Counted from the first letter of the stretch, positions 1 to 8,229 are shown. The stretch: 49,171 bases of DNA from Acidobacteriota bacterium (GCA_026708285.1 JAPOVF010000123.1:1-49171); one strand, 5' to 3'. The notes: a model not told the origin generated them from the letters alone. A program made the numbers and translations.

Positions 1-1029
1 GGAGACCGACTCGATCACGTCCGGGTAGAGCGTGCCCTGGACCAGATAGCGGATCCTTCCGCCATCTCCCGCCCTCTCCAGTCTCTTTGCCTCGCGCTGG
101 AAGACCTCGATGAACACCCGGCCGATCGTGCGCCGCTTCTCTTCGGGATCCGTGACTCCCGCGAGTTCTCCGAGGAAGTCGCTCGCAGCGTCGACGACGA
201 CCAGCCGCAGGTCGAGACCGGAACTGAGGCTCCGCTCCACGGTCGTCCGTTCGTTCTTGCGCAGCAGACCGTTGTCCACGAACACCGCGGTCAGGCGATC
301 CCCGACCGCCCGCCGCACCAGGCTCGCCGCCACCGCCGAATCGACGCCGCCCGACAGAGCGCAGAGGACCCGGTCCGTCGGCCCGACCTGGGCCGCGATC
401 GCCGCCGTGGCCTCCTCGGCGTAGGACGCCATCCGCCACGCGCCGGAGGCGGAACAGGCGTCGTAGAGAAAGTTCCCGAGCATCTCGCGGCCGCCGTCCG
501 TATGGGTCACCTCGGGATGGAACTGGATCCCGAAAAGGGCCCGTTCCCGGTCCTGGACGGCCACCACCGGCACGGTCGGCGCCGAAGCCGTCGCCTCGAA
601 ACCCGGCGGCACTTCGTCCACCCGGTCGCCATGCGACATCCAGACTCTCTGCTCCGCTTCGAGCCCCGAGAAAAGGCCGCCGTCCCGCGCGGACAGCGCG
701 ATCTCCGTGCGGCCGTACTCGCGCATGCCCGACGCAACGACCCGGCCGCCGAGCACCTGGGACATCCACTGCATGCCGTAGCAAATGCCGAGGACCGGAA
801 TGCCCAGCCGCAGCAGTTCCGGGTCGGCCTGCGGAGCACCCTCCTCGTAGACGCTGTCCGGCCCGCCCGAGAGCACGATGCCGACGGGCCGTCGCGCCCG
901 CACCTCGTCAACCGACAGGTCGAAAGGGTGGATCTCGCAGTAAACCCTGAGTTCCCGGACCCGTCGCGCGATCAACTGGGTGTACTGGCCGCCGAAGTCG
1001 AGGACGAGAACGGTCTCGTGCTCGGTCAC
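1..1029 (-). CDS. guaA: GMP synthase (glutamine-hydrolysing), 3' end outside window
   Basis: GMP synthase converts XMP to GMP with glutamine and ATP, the last step of guanine nucleotide synthesis. The first 343 residues are present and the frame runs off the window at base 1, so the C-terminal dimerisation domain is incomplete. The glutamine amidotransferase domain opens with DFGGQYTQLIARRVREL. It carries the nucleophile Cys83 in GICYGMQW and the His171/Glu173 pair in FHPEVTHT. The ATP pyrophosphatase P-loop SGGVDS lies near residue 226, and the conserved QGTLYPDVIESVS is at the window edge. The start is GTG at 1029-1027, overlapping the gpsA stop (GTGA), which implies translational coupling. 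Identification is certain; only the end is missing. Confidence 0.97.
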   Translation of the reverse strand, partial: MTEHETVLVLDFGGQYTQLIARRVRELRVYCEIHPFDLSVDEVRARRPVGIVLSGGPDSVYEEGAPQADPELLRLGIPVLGICYGMQWMSQVLGGRVVASGMREYGRTEIALSARDGGLFSGLEAEQRVWMSHGDRVDEVPPGFEATASAPTVPVVAVQDRERALFGIQFHPEVTHTDGGREMLGNFLYDACSASGAWRMASYAEEATAAIAAQVGPTDRVLCALSGGVDSAVAASLVRRAVGDRLTAVFVDNGLLRKNERTTVERSLSSGLDLRLVVVDAASDFLGELAGVTDPEEKRRTIGRVFIEVFQREAKRLERAGDGGRIRYLVQGTLYPDVIESVS

Positions 1030-2087
1030 AAGGCGGACTCTACCTTGAGTTCCCGCCCCATCAGATCGCGGATCGCCGCCGCCGGTTTCTTGCCCCGATA
1101 GAGGATCTCGACCATCTGTTCCGTGATCGGCAGTTCGACCTGCCTGTCGGTCGCCAGTTCGAGCAGCGCGAGCGAGTTCCGCACACCTTCGGCGACGCCC
1201 GCGCGGCCCGTCTCGATCTCCTCCAGCGTGCGGCCGCGCCCCAACTCGATCCCCGTGTTCCGGTTGCGTGACAGGCCGCCGGTGCAGGTCAGCACCAGAT
1301 CGCCCAGACCGCCAAGCCCGGCGAAGGTCGCCGGTCGACCCCCGCAGGCGAGCCCCAGTCGCATCATCTCGTGCAGACCGCGGGTGATCAGCGCCGCGCG
1401 CGTGTTCGAGCCGTAGCCCAGACCGTCCAGCACGCCGGCGGCAATCGCGATCACGTTCTTCGCCGCCGCGCCGATCTCCACGCCCACCACGTCGGTCGAG
1501 GTGTAGAGCCGCAGCGCCCCGCACGAAAGCGCGGCCTGCAGCCGCTCCGCCACCTCGGTCTCCTCCGACGCGACGACGCAGGCGGTCGGCAGTTCAGCGG
1601 CCAGTTCGGCGGCGAAGGACGGACCGCTGATCGTCGCGAAGTCGATGTCCACGGCCGCCGACGAGGCCTCCTCGGCACAGACGTCGCTCATCCGGCGGAA
1701 GTGGCCTTGATGATCGGACTCGATCCCCTTCGCGCCCGAGACCAGGGTCACCCGCTCGGGTAGCGGGGTGGCGTCGCCCAGGCTGGCTCGCGCGTCCAGG
1801 AAGGAGCGGACGACCGCGCGAAACCCATGGGAAGGCACGACCACGAGCACCGTGCCGCTGGCGGCGGCCTGTCGCAGGTCCCAGGTGACGCGGACCTCGG
1901 CCGGCAGTTCGACGCCCGGCAGGTAGCACTCGTTCACCCGTTCGGAGGCCAGCTTCGCGCCGAACTCGGCCGAGCGGGCCCAGAGCAGCACCGTGGTACC
2001 CGCCCGGGCCGCGTGAATGGCCAGCGCGGTGCCCCAGGCGCCCGCCCCGAGCACGGCGATGCCGCCGCCGTCGACCGCGCCGCTCAA
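1026..2087 (-). CDS. gpsA: Glycerol-3-phosphate dehydrogenase [NAD(P)+]
   Basis: GpsA reduces dihydroxyacetone phosphate to sn-glycerol 3-phosphate, the backbone for phospholipids, in the cytoplasm. The 353-aa product has the nucleotide-binding motif GAGAWGTA at residues 14-21. The conserved GAAAKNVIAIAAGVLDG carries the catalytic Lys, and GLGGLGDLVLTCTGGLSRN is typical of the family. The start is TTG at 2087, overlapping the plsY stop (TTGA). No in-frame ATG or GTG precedes the Rossmann motif, so the TTG is the most likely start. It sits between plsY and guaA. The pairing with plsY is functional, because PlsY uses the product of GpsA. Confidence 0.97.
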   Translation of the reverse strand: MSGAVDGGGIAVLGAGAWGTALAIHAARAGTTVLLWARSAEFGAKLASERVNECYLPGVELPAEVRVTWDLRQAAASGTVLVVVPSHGFRAVVRSFLDARASLGDATPLPERVTLVSGAKGIESDHQGHFRRMSDVCAEEASSAAVDIDFATISGPSFAAELAAELPTACVVASEETEVAERLQAALSCGALRLYTSTDVVGVEIGAAAKNVIAIAAGVLDGLGYGSNTRAALITRGLHEMMRLGLACGGRPATFAGLGGLGDLVLTCTGGLSRNRNTGIELGRGRTLEEIETGRAGVAEGVRNSLALLELATDRQVELPITEQMVEILYRGKKPAAAIRDLMGRELKVESAL

Positions 2088-2737
2088 CCGGAGGCCCCCG
2101 GCGCGGGCGGCGAAGTACCCAGTCGCGATTCGGTTCCGGTCCGCAACCTCGCGAGGTTGGCCCGGTGCTTGACGACCACGAGAACGGCGATCGCCGCCGT
2201 ACCCGCGAGCAGAGCCGGCCCCGAATCGACCCCCTGGTCAACCCGAAAGGCGCCGCCCGACCAGTAGACGCCGACCAGCAGCGGCAGCGCCACAGCCGCC
2301 GAGATCGAGCCCAGGGAGACGTAGCGCTTCCACGCCACCATGACGATGAACACAGCCAGCGCTCCGAGCGCCGCCCCGGGCACCAGCAGCGCCAGGACGC
2401 CGGCGGCGGTCGCCACTCCCTTGCCGCCCCGGAACCCGAGGAACAGGGGGAAGACATGCCCGGCGACCGCCGCGACCGCGGCCGCAGCCAGCCACCAGGA
2501 GCCGACTTCGAGAGAACGCGCCAGGACCACCGCAGCGGCGCCCTTGGCGGCGTCCAACAGCAGCGCCAGCAGAGCCGCCCACTTGCCCGAGGCACGCAGT
2601 ACGTTCGTCGCCCCGGCGCTGCGGCTGCCGATCGTGCGGACGTCGATGCCCCGGTGGAGGCGCACGATGAGGTAACTCCAGGGCAGGGACCCCAGCAGAT
2701 ACGACAGGGCGACGGCAACGGGGCCGGCTGTCGTCAC
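2084..2737 (-). CDS. plsY: Acyl-phosphate:glycerol-3-phosphate acyltransferase PlsY
   Basis: PlsY is an integral membrane enzyme that moves an acyl group from acyl-phosphate to glycerol 3-phosphate, giving lysophosphatidic acid. The 217-aa protein is mostly hydrophobic, with about five membrane segments. It shows the three family motifs: GSRSAGATNVLRASG (about residues 37-51), DAAKGAAAVV, and GHVFPLFLGFRGGKGVATAAG around residue 95. It starts with GTG at 2737, overlapping the cinA stop by 4 nt, and its stop overlaps the gpsA start by 4 nt. The acyl-phosphate supplier PlsX is not in the window. Length and motifs are normal for the family. Confidence 0.96.
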   Translation of the reverse strand: MTTAGPVAVALSYLLGSLPWSYLIVRLHRGIDVRTIGSRSAGATNVLRASGKWAALLALLLDAAKGAAAVVLARSLEVGSWWLAAAAVAAVAGHVFPLFLGFRGGKGVATAAGVLALLVPGAALGALAVFIVMVAWKRYVSLGSISAAVALPLLVGVYWSGGAFRVDQGVDSGPALLAGTAAIAVLVVVKHRANLARLRTGTESRLGTSPPAPGASG

Positions 2738-4056
2738 GGCGGCCCCATCCGCGACGGCGCCGCCCAGGGCAGGGTGTCTGCCGGCCCTACTCCGGACAGC
2801 AGCATCCGCCGCAACATCTCGAGCGCGAACTGGGTCGAGAGCTGCCTGACGCGCGCCCGATCCCCAGGAAACCGCGCCTCAAAGTGCGAGCGCGAATCCG
2901 CCGGTCCGGCCACGGCGATGTGGACCGTGCCAACCGGCCGCGACTCGCTACCGCCGCCCGGGCCCGCGACGCCCGTGATCCCGATGCCATAGTCGCTGCC
3001 GCAGCGTTGGCGCGCACCCGCCGCCATCGCCAGCGCCGTCGGTTCCGACACGGCGCCGTGCTCCACCAGGATCTCCCGCGGCACGCCGAGCAACCGCATC
3101 TTCAGCCTGTTCGAGTAGACGAGAAGGCCGCCCACGAAGTAGGCGCTGCTTCCCGCTGTAGCGGTCAGCCGTTGGCCGAGCTGGCCGCCGGTACAGGACT
3201 CGGCCACTGCAACGGTCTCGCCCCGCGCCGTCAACAGGTCCCCTACCGCGGCCTCGAACTCGATGCCGCCCTCTACCGGACCGGCGTAGAACACCGACTC
3301 GCCGAGCGCGTCGCGGACGGCCTCCACCATCCGCGAAAGCAGCGGCCCGCGGTCCGCGACAGGCCCACTGGCACGCAGCCGCAACCGGATCTCGCCCGGG
3401 CGCGCCAGCACCGACAGGTTCTCGTCGCCGAAGCGCTCATAGACGGGCGCGATCCTCTCTTCGACCACCGACTCCGGCAAGCAGGCCACGCGCACCTCGA
3501 TCTGATCGAACCCCGCGCCGTCTTCGGCCCGCGCCGCCAGCCAGGGATCCAGGGCGTCGGCGATCAGGGCGTTCATCTCCCGGGGGACGCCGGGGAACAG
3601 AAAGTACGTCGTGCCCCGGGGCATGGGCTCGGCATCCTCGATCCGCTGGCCCGGCGCGACCCCGGCCCGGTTCGGCAGCATCTCCGCCCCTTCGACCCGC
3701 GCAGCCTGCTTGCGGTTGACCCGGGGAATACGCCGCCCGAGCTTCTGAAAGCCCTGCTCGATCTGGTCCCACAGCGCCTCATCGACCGCCACCGACCGCC
3801 CCAGCAGCCGGGCCACGCCCTCCCGCGTCAGGTCGTCCCGGGTGGGCCCCAGCCCGCCAGTCACCAAGAGCACATCGGCCTGCTCCCTGAGCCCCTCCAG
3901 GGACTCCGCGATCAGGGCGACGTCGTCGCCGACGACCGCCTTCGAAACCAGTTCCACTCCCCGCCGCCGCAGAACCTCCGTCAGCGCCAGCGAGTTCGTG
4001 TCGAGCCGGTCCGTACCGAGCAACTCGTCGCCGACCGCGAGAATCGAAGCCTTCAC
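2734..4056 (-). CDS. cinA: CinA family protein (competence/damage-inducible; NMN amidohydrolase type)
   Basis: Full-length two-domain CinA of 440 aa. The N-terminal molybdopterin-binding-like domain begins MKASILAVGDELLGTDRLDTNS and contains VTGGLGPTRDDLTREG. The C-terminal domain contains AVAESCTGGQLGQRLT, YFVGGLLVYSNRLKMRLLGVP and GITGVAGPGGG. In characterised members this domain deamidates nicotinamide mononucleotide, recycling NAD by-products. The start is GTG at 4056. It is the first gene of the cinA-plsY-gpsA-guaA chain, in which every junction is a 4-nt overlap. The divergent region upstream holds a 45-nt palindromic structure (4089-4133). Whether it acts in competence here cannot be told from the sequence. 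Confidence 0.94.
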   Translation of the reverse strand: MKASILAVGDELLGTDRLDTNSLALTEVLRRRGVELVSKAVVGDDVALIAESLEGLREQADVLLVTGGLGPTRDDLTREGVARLLGRSVAVDEALWDQIEQGFQKLGRRIPRVNRKQAARVEGAEMLPNRAGVAPGQRIEDAEPMPRGTTYFLFPGVPREMNALIADALDPWLAARAEDGAGFDQIEVRVACLPESVVEERIAPVYERFGDENLSVLARPGEIRLRLRASGPVADRGPLLSRMVEAVRDALGESVFYAGPVEGGIEFEAAVGDLLTARGETVAVAESCTGGQLGQRLTATAGSSAYFVGGLLVYSNRLKMRLLGVPREILVEHGAVSEPTALAMAAGARQRCGSDYGIGITGVAGPGGGSESRPVGTVHIAVAGPADSRSHFEARFPGDRARVRQLSTQFALEMLRRMLLSGVGPADTLPWAAPSRMGPP

Positions 4057-4088
4057 CGGCCGCAGTGTAGCGAGGCACTCAGCCTCAA

Positions 4089-4133
4089 TAGCCGCGTTCT
4101 TTACCTCTTGACTCAGAGTAAAGAACGCGGCTA
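4089..4133. promoter_or_regulatory. 15-bp perfect inverted repeat, putative operator of the vapBC-type pair
   Basis: The arms tagccgcgttcttta (4089-4103) and taaagaacgcggcta (4119-4133) are exact reverse complements around a 15-nt centre. They lie in the divergent gap between cinA and the AbrB-like antitoxin gene. The centre contains TTGACT (4108-4113), and TAGCCT follows at 4132-4137 with an 18-nt spacer, a plausible but weak sigma70-like promoter for the plus-strand pair. AbrB/MazE-fold antitoxins commonly bind palindromes at their own promoter, so autoregulation is the favoured reading. A cruciform or RNA hairpin role is the alternative. Confidence 0.6.
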
Positions 4134-4173
4134 GCCTTCACTCGCATCGGCCATCCGGGACGGGAGGAGAATC

Positions 4174-4401
4174 ATGCCGCGAGTCAGCGCGAAACGCCAG
4201 ATCACGCTCCCCATCGCGCAATGCCGGGAAGCCGGAATCGAGCCCGGCGACGAGTACCGCTGCTTCGTCGCCGACGGCCGCATCACCATCGTGCGCAAGG
4301 AGGCCGGCGCGGCCAAGGGCTTTCTGCGACACGTCACCGGCGACCCGGCGATGAGCGACGACGAGTCGCTTCAGAGCGCACTCGACGTGCCGAGGCCTTG
4401 A
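4174..4401 (+). CDS. AbrB/SpoVT/MazE-type antitoxin (VapB-like)
   Basis: A 75-aa protein with an N-terminal swapped-hairpin DNA-binding domain: MPRVSAKRQITLPIAQCREAG, then a segment ending in DGRITIVRKE. The C-terminal 25 residues (GFLRHVTGDPAMSDDE onward) are the likely toxin-wrapping tail. A strong ribosome binding site, GGGAGGAG, stands 4 nt before the ATG. The stop codon overlaps the TTG start of the PIN toxin gene (TTGA), the usual antitoxin-first coupled arrangement. The palindrome at 4089-4133 is the probable operator. The family call is firm. The exact antitoxin subfamily name is less certain. Confidence 0.87.
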   Translation: MPRVSAKRQITLPIAQCREAGIEPGDEYRCFVADGRITIVRKEAGAAKGFLRHVTGDPAMSDDESLQSALDVPRP

Positions 4402-4877
4402 TCGCAGTCGACACGAGCGTCCTGCTCCGCTATCTGCTTCAGGACGACGAGGAGCAAGCGGCTCGCGCAGGCGCCGTCTTCGCTGCCGGCGAGACGATCC
4501 TGGTCACCGACATCGTCCTCGCGGAAACGGTCTGGACGCTCGCCGGCAGGAAGTACCGACTGCCGAAGGCTCAACTGGTGGCCGTCCTCGAACGGCTGTT
4601 CAGCGAGCCGGGCATCCGTTTCGAGGACGACCAGGTCGTATGGCGAGCGCTCCATGCCTACCGCCGCGACGGAGCGACGGACGCAACGGCGTCGGCCAAG
4701 CGCGTCGGATTCGCAGACGCGCTGATCGTCTTCAAGGCCCTCCGGACCGCGGCGAGCGACGGCGAACTGCTGGACGGCGTCTACACCTTCGACGCGGCCA
4801 TGCGGCGGCTCCCCCTCGCCGCGGCGCCCCTGAGGGAGCGGTGGGTCGGCGGTCGGTCCGCCGGCTCAAGCGACTGA
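4398..4877 (+). CDS. PIN-domain ribonuclease toxin (VapC-like)
   Basis: A 159-aa PIN-domain protein, expected to be a Mg-dependent RNase toxin. The acidic catalytic set is visible: Asp5 in IAVDTSVLLRYL, Glu43 in VLAETVWTL, Asp107 in GFADALIVF and Asp132 in YTFDAAMRR. The start is taken as TTG at 4398, which overlaps the antitoxin stop and places the first acidic residue at the family's usual position. An upstream extension in this frame would run through the antitoxin gene and has no support. All catalytic positions are intact, so the toxin should be active unless bound by its partner. The target RNA cannot be predicted from sequence. Confidence 0.9.
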   Translation: MIAVDTSVLLRYLLQDDEEQAARAGAVFAAGETILVTDIVLAETVWTLAGRKYRLPKAQLVAVLERLFSEPGIRFEDDQVVWRALHAYRRDGATDATASAKRVGFADALIVFKALRTAASDGELLDGVYTFDAAMRRLPLAAAPLRERWVGGRSAGSSD

Positions 4878-4921
4878 CGCTTACGCCCGAAATGACTGGG
4901 CGCGCCGCCGCCCTGACAGCC

Positions 4922-5398
4922 CTACTGCACCGAGGTCAACGAGAAAACACTCTCAAACGGGTCCTCCAGTCGTCTGCCACCGTCCACGCACTGGAGTGCG
5001 CTCAAGTTGTGCTCCTTCGTCCCTTCAGGCGGCTCGGTCGGGGTCACCGTCAACTCGACCGTACCGCCATCGCGAAGAACGACGACGGACAAGGGCTCGT
5101 CAACGGCCGCCACACCTGCAAACTGCTCAAGTGCCGAGCGATGCGACGAAGCGCGGATTGGAACACCATCCAAAGCGTCTACAACGTCGGCTATGCGCAA
5201 ACCGCCCGTGTCGGCGGGACTACCCGCCATCACTTGAAGGACCGTTACCGCGCCTGAGACATTGTCGACGGAAAAGCCGATACCCAGGTAGCCCGGCGTG
5301 TGTTGACTCGGTGTACTCGCGGAGGGAGGGGCAACTCGAGTCTGGCATGTGAACGCGACGCATGCGGCCGCGAGTACCGCACATGTTCTCAATGACAT
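4922..5398 (-). CDS. Small secreted PDZ-domain protein
   Basis: A 158-aa protein with an N-terminal export signal (MSLRTCAVLAAACVAFTC), then a low-complexity Ser/Thr/Pro linker and one PDZ domain. The PDZ shows the carboxylate-binding loop GYLGIGF and the core VMAGSPADTGGLRIADVVD. The signal ends in a Cys context (AFTCQ) that is only a weak lipobox, so lipoprotein or free periplasmic protein are both possible. The ATG at 5398 is chosen over one ten codons upstream because AAGGAGGAG lies just before it. There is no protease domain, so it is a binding or adaptor module rather than a DegP-type enzyme. It is the last gene of the secreted-protein cluster and is convergent with the PIN toxin gene. 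Confidence 0.78.
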   Translation of the reverse strand: MSLRTCAVLAAACVAFTCQTRVAPPSASTPSQHTPGYLGIGFSVDNVSGAVTVLQVMAGSPADTGGLRIADVVDALDGVPIRASSHRSALEQFAGVAAVDEPLSVVVLRDGGTVELTVTPTEPPEGTKEHNLSALQCVDGGRRLEDPFESVFSLTSVQ

Positions 5399-5443
5399 CC
5401 TATTCTCCTCCTTCGCAATCTCTTGCAACCTGCTGAGATCACG

Positions 5444-7837
5444 TCACGGATCCAAGTCAACCGCGGCCCAAGGCAGAACTTGTCCTGTGCGACACGGCCT
5501 CGACGGTGGACAGAACAGCCACTTGCCGGGCGCAAGACCGCTCAACACCAGGGACTCTTCCTCCACCTGGGCTACTCCGTAACCTTCCAAGCGCTCCAGG
5601 CCGACTCGCATTCCCTCCGGCGTAACCATCGCTGCACCTGCCAGTCGGGGCACACGCAGCTCACCTCGGGTCGGAAAGAGCTCCACAATGAGAGGGTCCG
5701 AGGTTTCGGGCATTCGGACGCGTCGCCCGATCAAACCGAAGTTGTCGGCGACCACCAGAACGTCGACCTGCAACGTCTCCCGAGGCAGCCACTCGTGGAC
5801 CATGCCGAGCCCGTTCGTTGTGCGGCTTCCCCAATCGCTCGGAATCGATGTCGCGACAGGTCGGATCAGAACTCGAGCGCCTAGCACTGGTCTTGGTCCC
5901 GAACGCACAGTGACATCCAGGGAGCGGAACTCGCGCAGCCTGAGCTCCAAGTCCTTGACGGCTGTGTCGGCCAATCCAACTTGGGTCTCGGGCGATACAA
6001 AGAGCCGGCCCGCGACCATCTGCTCGGCGTAGACCCGATAGTCCCCCTCGGGAACTCCGGAAACCGAGTACTCACCCTCCTCCCCCGCCCGCGTCTGCCA
6101 GAACGTCGGCTCGCCCTCCCACGGCACGCGGGAGATTCGATGAACATAGATGTGCGCGCCCTGAGGTCCGAGATCCACGCCCGGTGGGAGCGCAACGCGG
6201 CCGCTCACACCGCCACCGGGGACGCTCAGCCGCAGCTCCACCACACCGTTCGCCCCAGGCTGGAGATCGAACAGGCCTAGATCCAGACGCTCTGCGCCTC
6301 CGGCAAACCCCTCCCAGCCGTCCTCGGGCGGGCCTTCACAAGGGTCACATGAGGGCGCCGGAGTCACGTCGATCAACCAGCGACCGGAGCGTGGAATGAA
6401 GCCCCCGAAACGCCCCTCATCATCGCTGCGAAGCGATACTCTCTCAACGCCATTCAGTCCGCCGACCCAAACCAGGACATCCTCAACAGGATCGGCACCC
6501 CGCTGAATGCGCCCCTCGATCGGTAGCGCCTGGATCTCAAGGAAGAACTGATCGTCACCGAAGAACTCGACGATCTCTCTGCCCCATCGATTACCCTGCA
6601 GGTCCTCGAGGTCGATCCTGTAGCTGCCTACCGGCAAACCCTTCCACACGTAAAGGCCGCGAACGTCCCGCTCCTGCGACTCTACTCGGGATCCCAGGAT
6701 CTCGACGACCCCGTCCTCACTCCGTGCGACCTGCGTTGCAACAGGCCGAAGTTCCAGTTCATCGCTGGAAGGCGTCAGAACGGAGACGACCATCCTGTTC
6801 GCGCCGGGCGAAGCAATCTCTCCCACATCTACTACGCTCGTCAGCTCGGGGATGGTGATCGGCCATCGCGCGAGCGGTGCATCGACCAGTTGCAGTTCGT
6901 ACTTCCCCGGTACCAGGCCTTCGAAGCTGAACGCACCAGAGATGTCGCTCCATTCGACGACCGGCAGAGTTCCCGAGATGGTTCGCGATCGCAGTCCGAG
7001 CAGGTGACTTCGATCTTCTCCTGATCTCAAGACACCTGTCAGCATTGCCCCGCGAACGATCTCGATCACACCGAGGTCTACGCTTTCCCCGATGCCTAGC
7101 CTTGGAGCCGTTATCGGCAGGAACGGTCCAAGCGAGACCTGCACATCCGCGGTTTCCCCCCGAGCGAACGGGCAACTGACGTGCACCGACTCGCCGTCGC
7201 TCGTGGGCTTCCGGAACGCACACAACCCGCCATGCACCCCTGTGGGAAGATACCGCCCGGGTTGCCGAAGGAGCCCAGCGATCCGAACGTCGCCGGGGAC
7301 CAACCGCTCCAGCCCCGAATCCCCACCTACGAGTTCGAACTTCACGATCCCTTCCGGGACGAGAAGTAGAGACGCGGTCCTCCCATCCGGCGCGACGTAC
7401 CGGTTTGAACTCCACCATCCGGGCGCACGAGCGAACACGCTCCAACCCGACTGCGACAAGGGTATGCTGCCGCTGAACTCCAGCCGGTCGCCTGACTTCG
7501 TCGCGACAGAATGGTGCGCGATCGTCTGGCGTGTCGCCGGCTCCACGAACCAGACATCAACCGTTAGCGGCATGCCGTGCTCGGCGTCCACTGCCGTCTT
7601 CAACTGGACCTTCAACTCAACGGGTTCGGTCGCGGCGGCTCCACTTGAAGCGAGTAACAGCGCCAGGAACGCCGCGCACGCCGATTGGCTCTGCTGGGCT
7701 CCACTGACCCCATGCGGGTTGTCAAGAGCGCATCCCTGCGCTACGCTGTCCGATGGCCCGCTATCGGCCCGCAACGTTGTCCGCGTGGGTTGTGATGAAT
7801 CCTCCGTCACCGCTGCACAACGCCCGTAGCGGGCCAT
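5444..7837 (-). CDS. Large secreted multi-domain protein with carboxypeptidase-regulatory-like beta-sandwich modules
   Basis: A 797-aa protein made of repeated beta-sandwich-like modules. Recurring signatures are SGAFSFEGLVPGKYELQL, VWKGLPVGSYRIDL, VSGVPEGDYRVYAEQM and LSGLAPGKWLF, the strand pattern of CarboxypepD_reg/CNA-B-like domains. A module near the middle has paired Cys (SCDPCEGP). No enzymatic motif or C-terminal anchor was seen. A hydrophobic signal (ACAAFLALLLASSGAAA) lies about 50 residues after the chosen ATG (7837), which has AGGAGG 3 nt upstream. No better in-frame start lies closer to the signal, so the true start is uncertain; an upstream start at 7924 is also open. It probably binds or scaffolds at the cell surface. 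Substrate is unknown. Confidence 0.7.
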   Translation of the reverse strand: MARYGRCAAVTEDSSQPTRTTLRADSGPSDSVAQGCALDNPHGVSGAQQSQSACAAFLALLLASSGAAATEPVELKVQLKTAVDAEHGMPLTVDVWFVEPATRQTIAHHSVATKSGDRLEFSGSIPLSQSGWSVFARAPGWWSSNRYVAPDGRTASLLLVPEGIVKFELVGGDSGLERLVPGDVRIAGLLRQPGRYLPTGVHGGLCAFRKPTSDGESVHVSCPFARGETADVQVSLGPFLPITAPRLGIGESVDLGVIEIVRGAMLTGVLRSGEDRSHLLGLRSRTISGTLPVVEWSDISGAFSFEGLVPGKYELQLVDAPLARWPITIPELTSVVDVGEIASPGANRMVVSVLTPSSDELELRPVATQVARSEDGVVEILGSRVESQERDVRGLYVWKGLPVGSYRIDLEDLQGNRWGREIVEFFGDDQFFLEIQALPIEGRIQRGADPVEDVLVWVGGLNGVERVSLRSDDEGRFGGFIPRSGRWLIDVTPAPSCDPCEGPPEDGWEGFAGGAERLDLGLFDLQPGANGVVELRLSVPGGGVSGRVALPPGVDLGPQGAHIYVHRISRVPWEGEPTFWQTRAGEEGEYSVSGVPEGDYRVYAEQMVAGRLFVSPETQVGLADTAVKDLELRLREFRSLDVTVRSGPRPVLGARVLIRPVATSIPSDWGSRTTNGLGMVHEWLPRETLQVDVLVVADNFGLIGRRVRMPETSDPLIVELFPTRGELRVPRLAGAAMVTPEGMRVGLERLEGYGVAQVEEESLVLSGLAPGKWLFCPPSRPCRTGQVLPWAAVDLDP
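7753..7837 (-). repeat. 11-bp inverted repeat covering the start codon of the large secreted protein
   Basis: Bases 7753-7763 (atggcccgcta) and 7827-7837 (tagcgggccat) are exact reverse complements. In the minus-strand mRNA the second copy is the ATG start plus the next eight bases, and the first copy lies about 63 nt downstream in the coding region. Pairing would bury the initiation codon in an 11-bp GC-rich stem. This could mean translational control or could be a chance match. Confidence 0.5.
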
Positions 7838-7950
7838 TCGCCTCCTCGTAAGGTCTCTCCTAGAGACGGCGCGGAAACCACTCGCACTGAAGCCAGCCTG
7901 TTTCGCCCACTTCGTACCAAGCACGCCAAGCCGTTGCTAGAGTCCGTTAC

Positions 7951-8229
7951 TTAGGCGATCGGAGCGCCGAAATCTCCGCCGTTCGTGCACTGGCGAGGGG
8001 CTCCAACACATGTCGTCCTCGTCCTGCACCCCCACGAGTCGCACTCCTCAACGACCTCTCGATCGCAACCGCCGTTACCGGTTACATACATGCGCTGGAT
8101 ACAGCTTGCTGGGGCCTGAAGATCGTATTCGTCTGCGCAATCCCAGTTGCATTCCTGGGAGGGCTCTACGGTCCCCGTTGAGGATAGAGCCAGAACAGCA
8201 AGGAACGCCAACACCACTCTCGCTTTCAT
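7951..8229 (-). CDS. Small secreted cysteine-rich protein, unknown function
   Basis: A 92-aa protein with a clear Sec signal (MKARVVLAFLAVLALSSTG) and a mature part of about 70 residues containing eight Cys, consistent with four disulphides: ECNWDC, ASC, GGC, EEC, WGC, TTC, RQC. GGAGG stands 7 nt before the ATG, and a good promoter lies at 8323-8351. The even Cys count and small size resemble knottin-like or inhibitor-like secreted proteins, but no family is recognised. It is the first gene of the minus-strand cluster that continues with the large beta-sandwich protein (113-nt gap) and the PDZ protein. Coding status is supported by signal, ribosome site and promoter. Function is unknown. Confidence 0.72.
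   Translation of the reverse strand: MKARVVLAFLAVLALSSTGTVEPSQECNWDCADEYDLQAPASCIQRMYVTGNGGCDREVVEECDSWGCRTRTTCVGAPRQCTNGGDFGAPIA

Noticed and set aside
4884..4902. A short cgccc/gggcg hairpin between the PIN toxin gene and the PDZ gene
   Set aside because: The stem is only 5 bp with a 9-nt loop and no T-tract; too weak to call a terminator.
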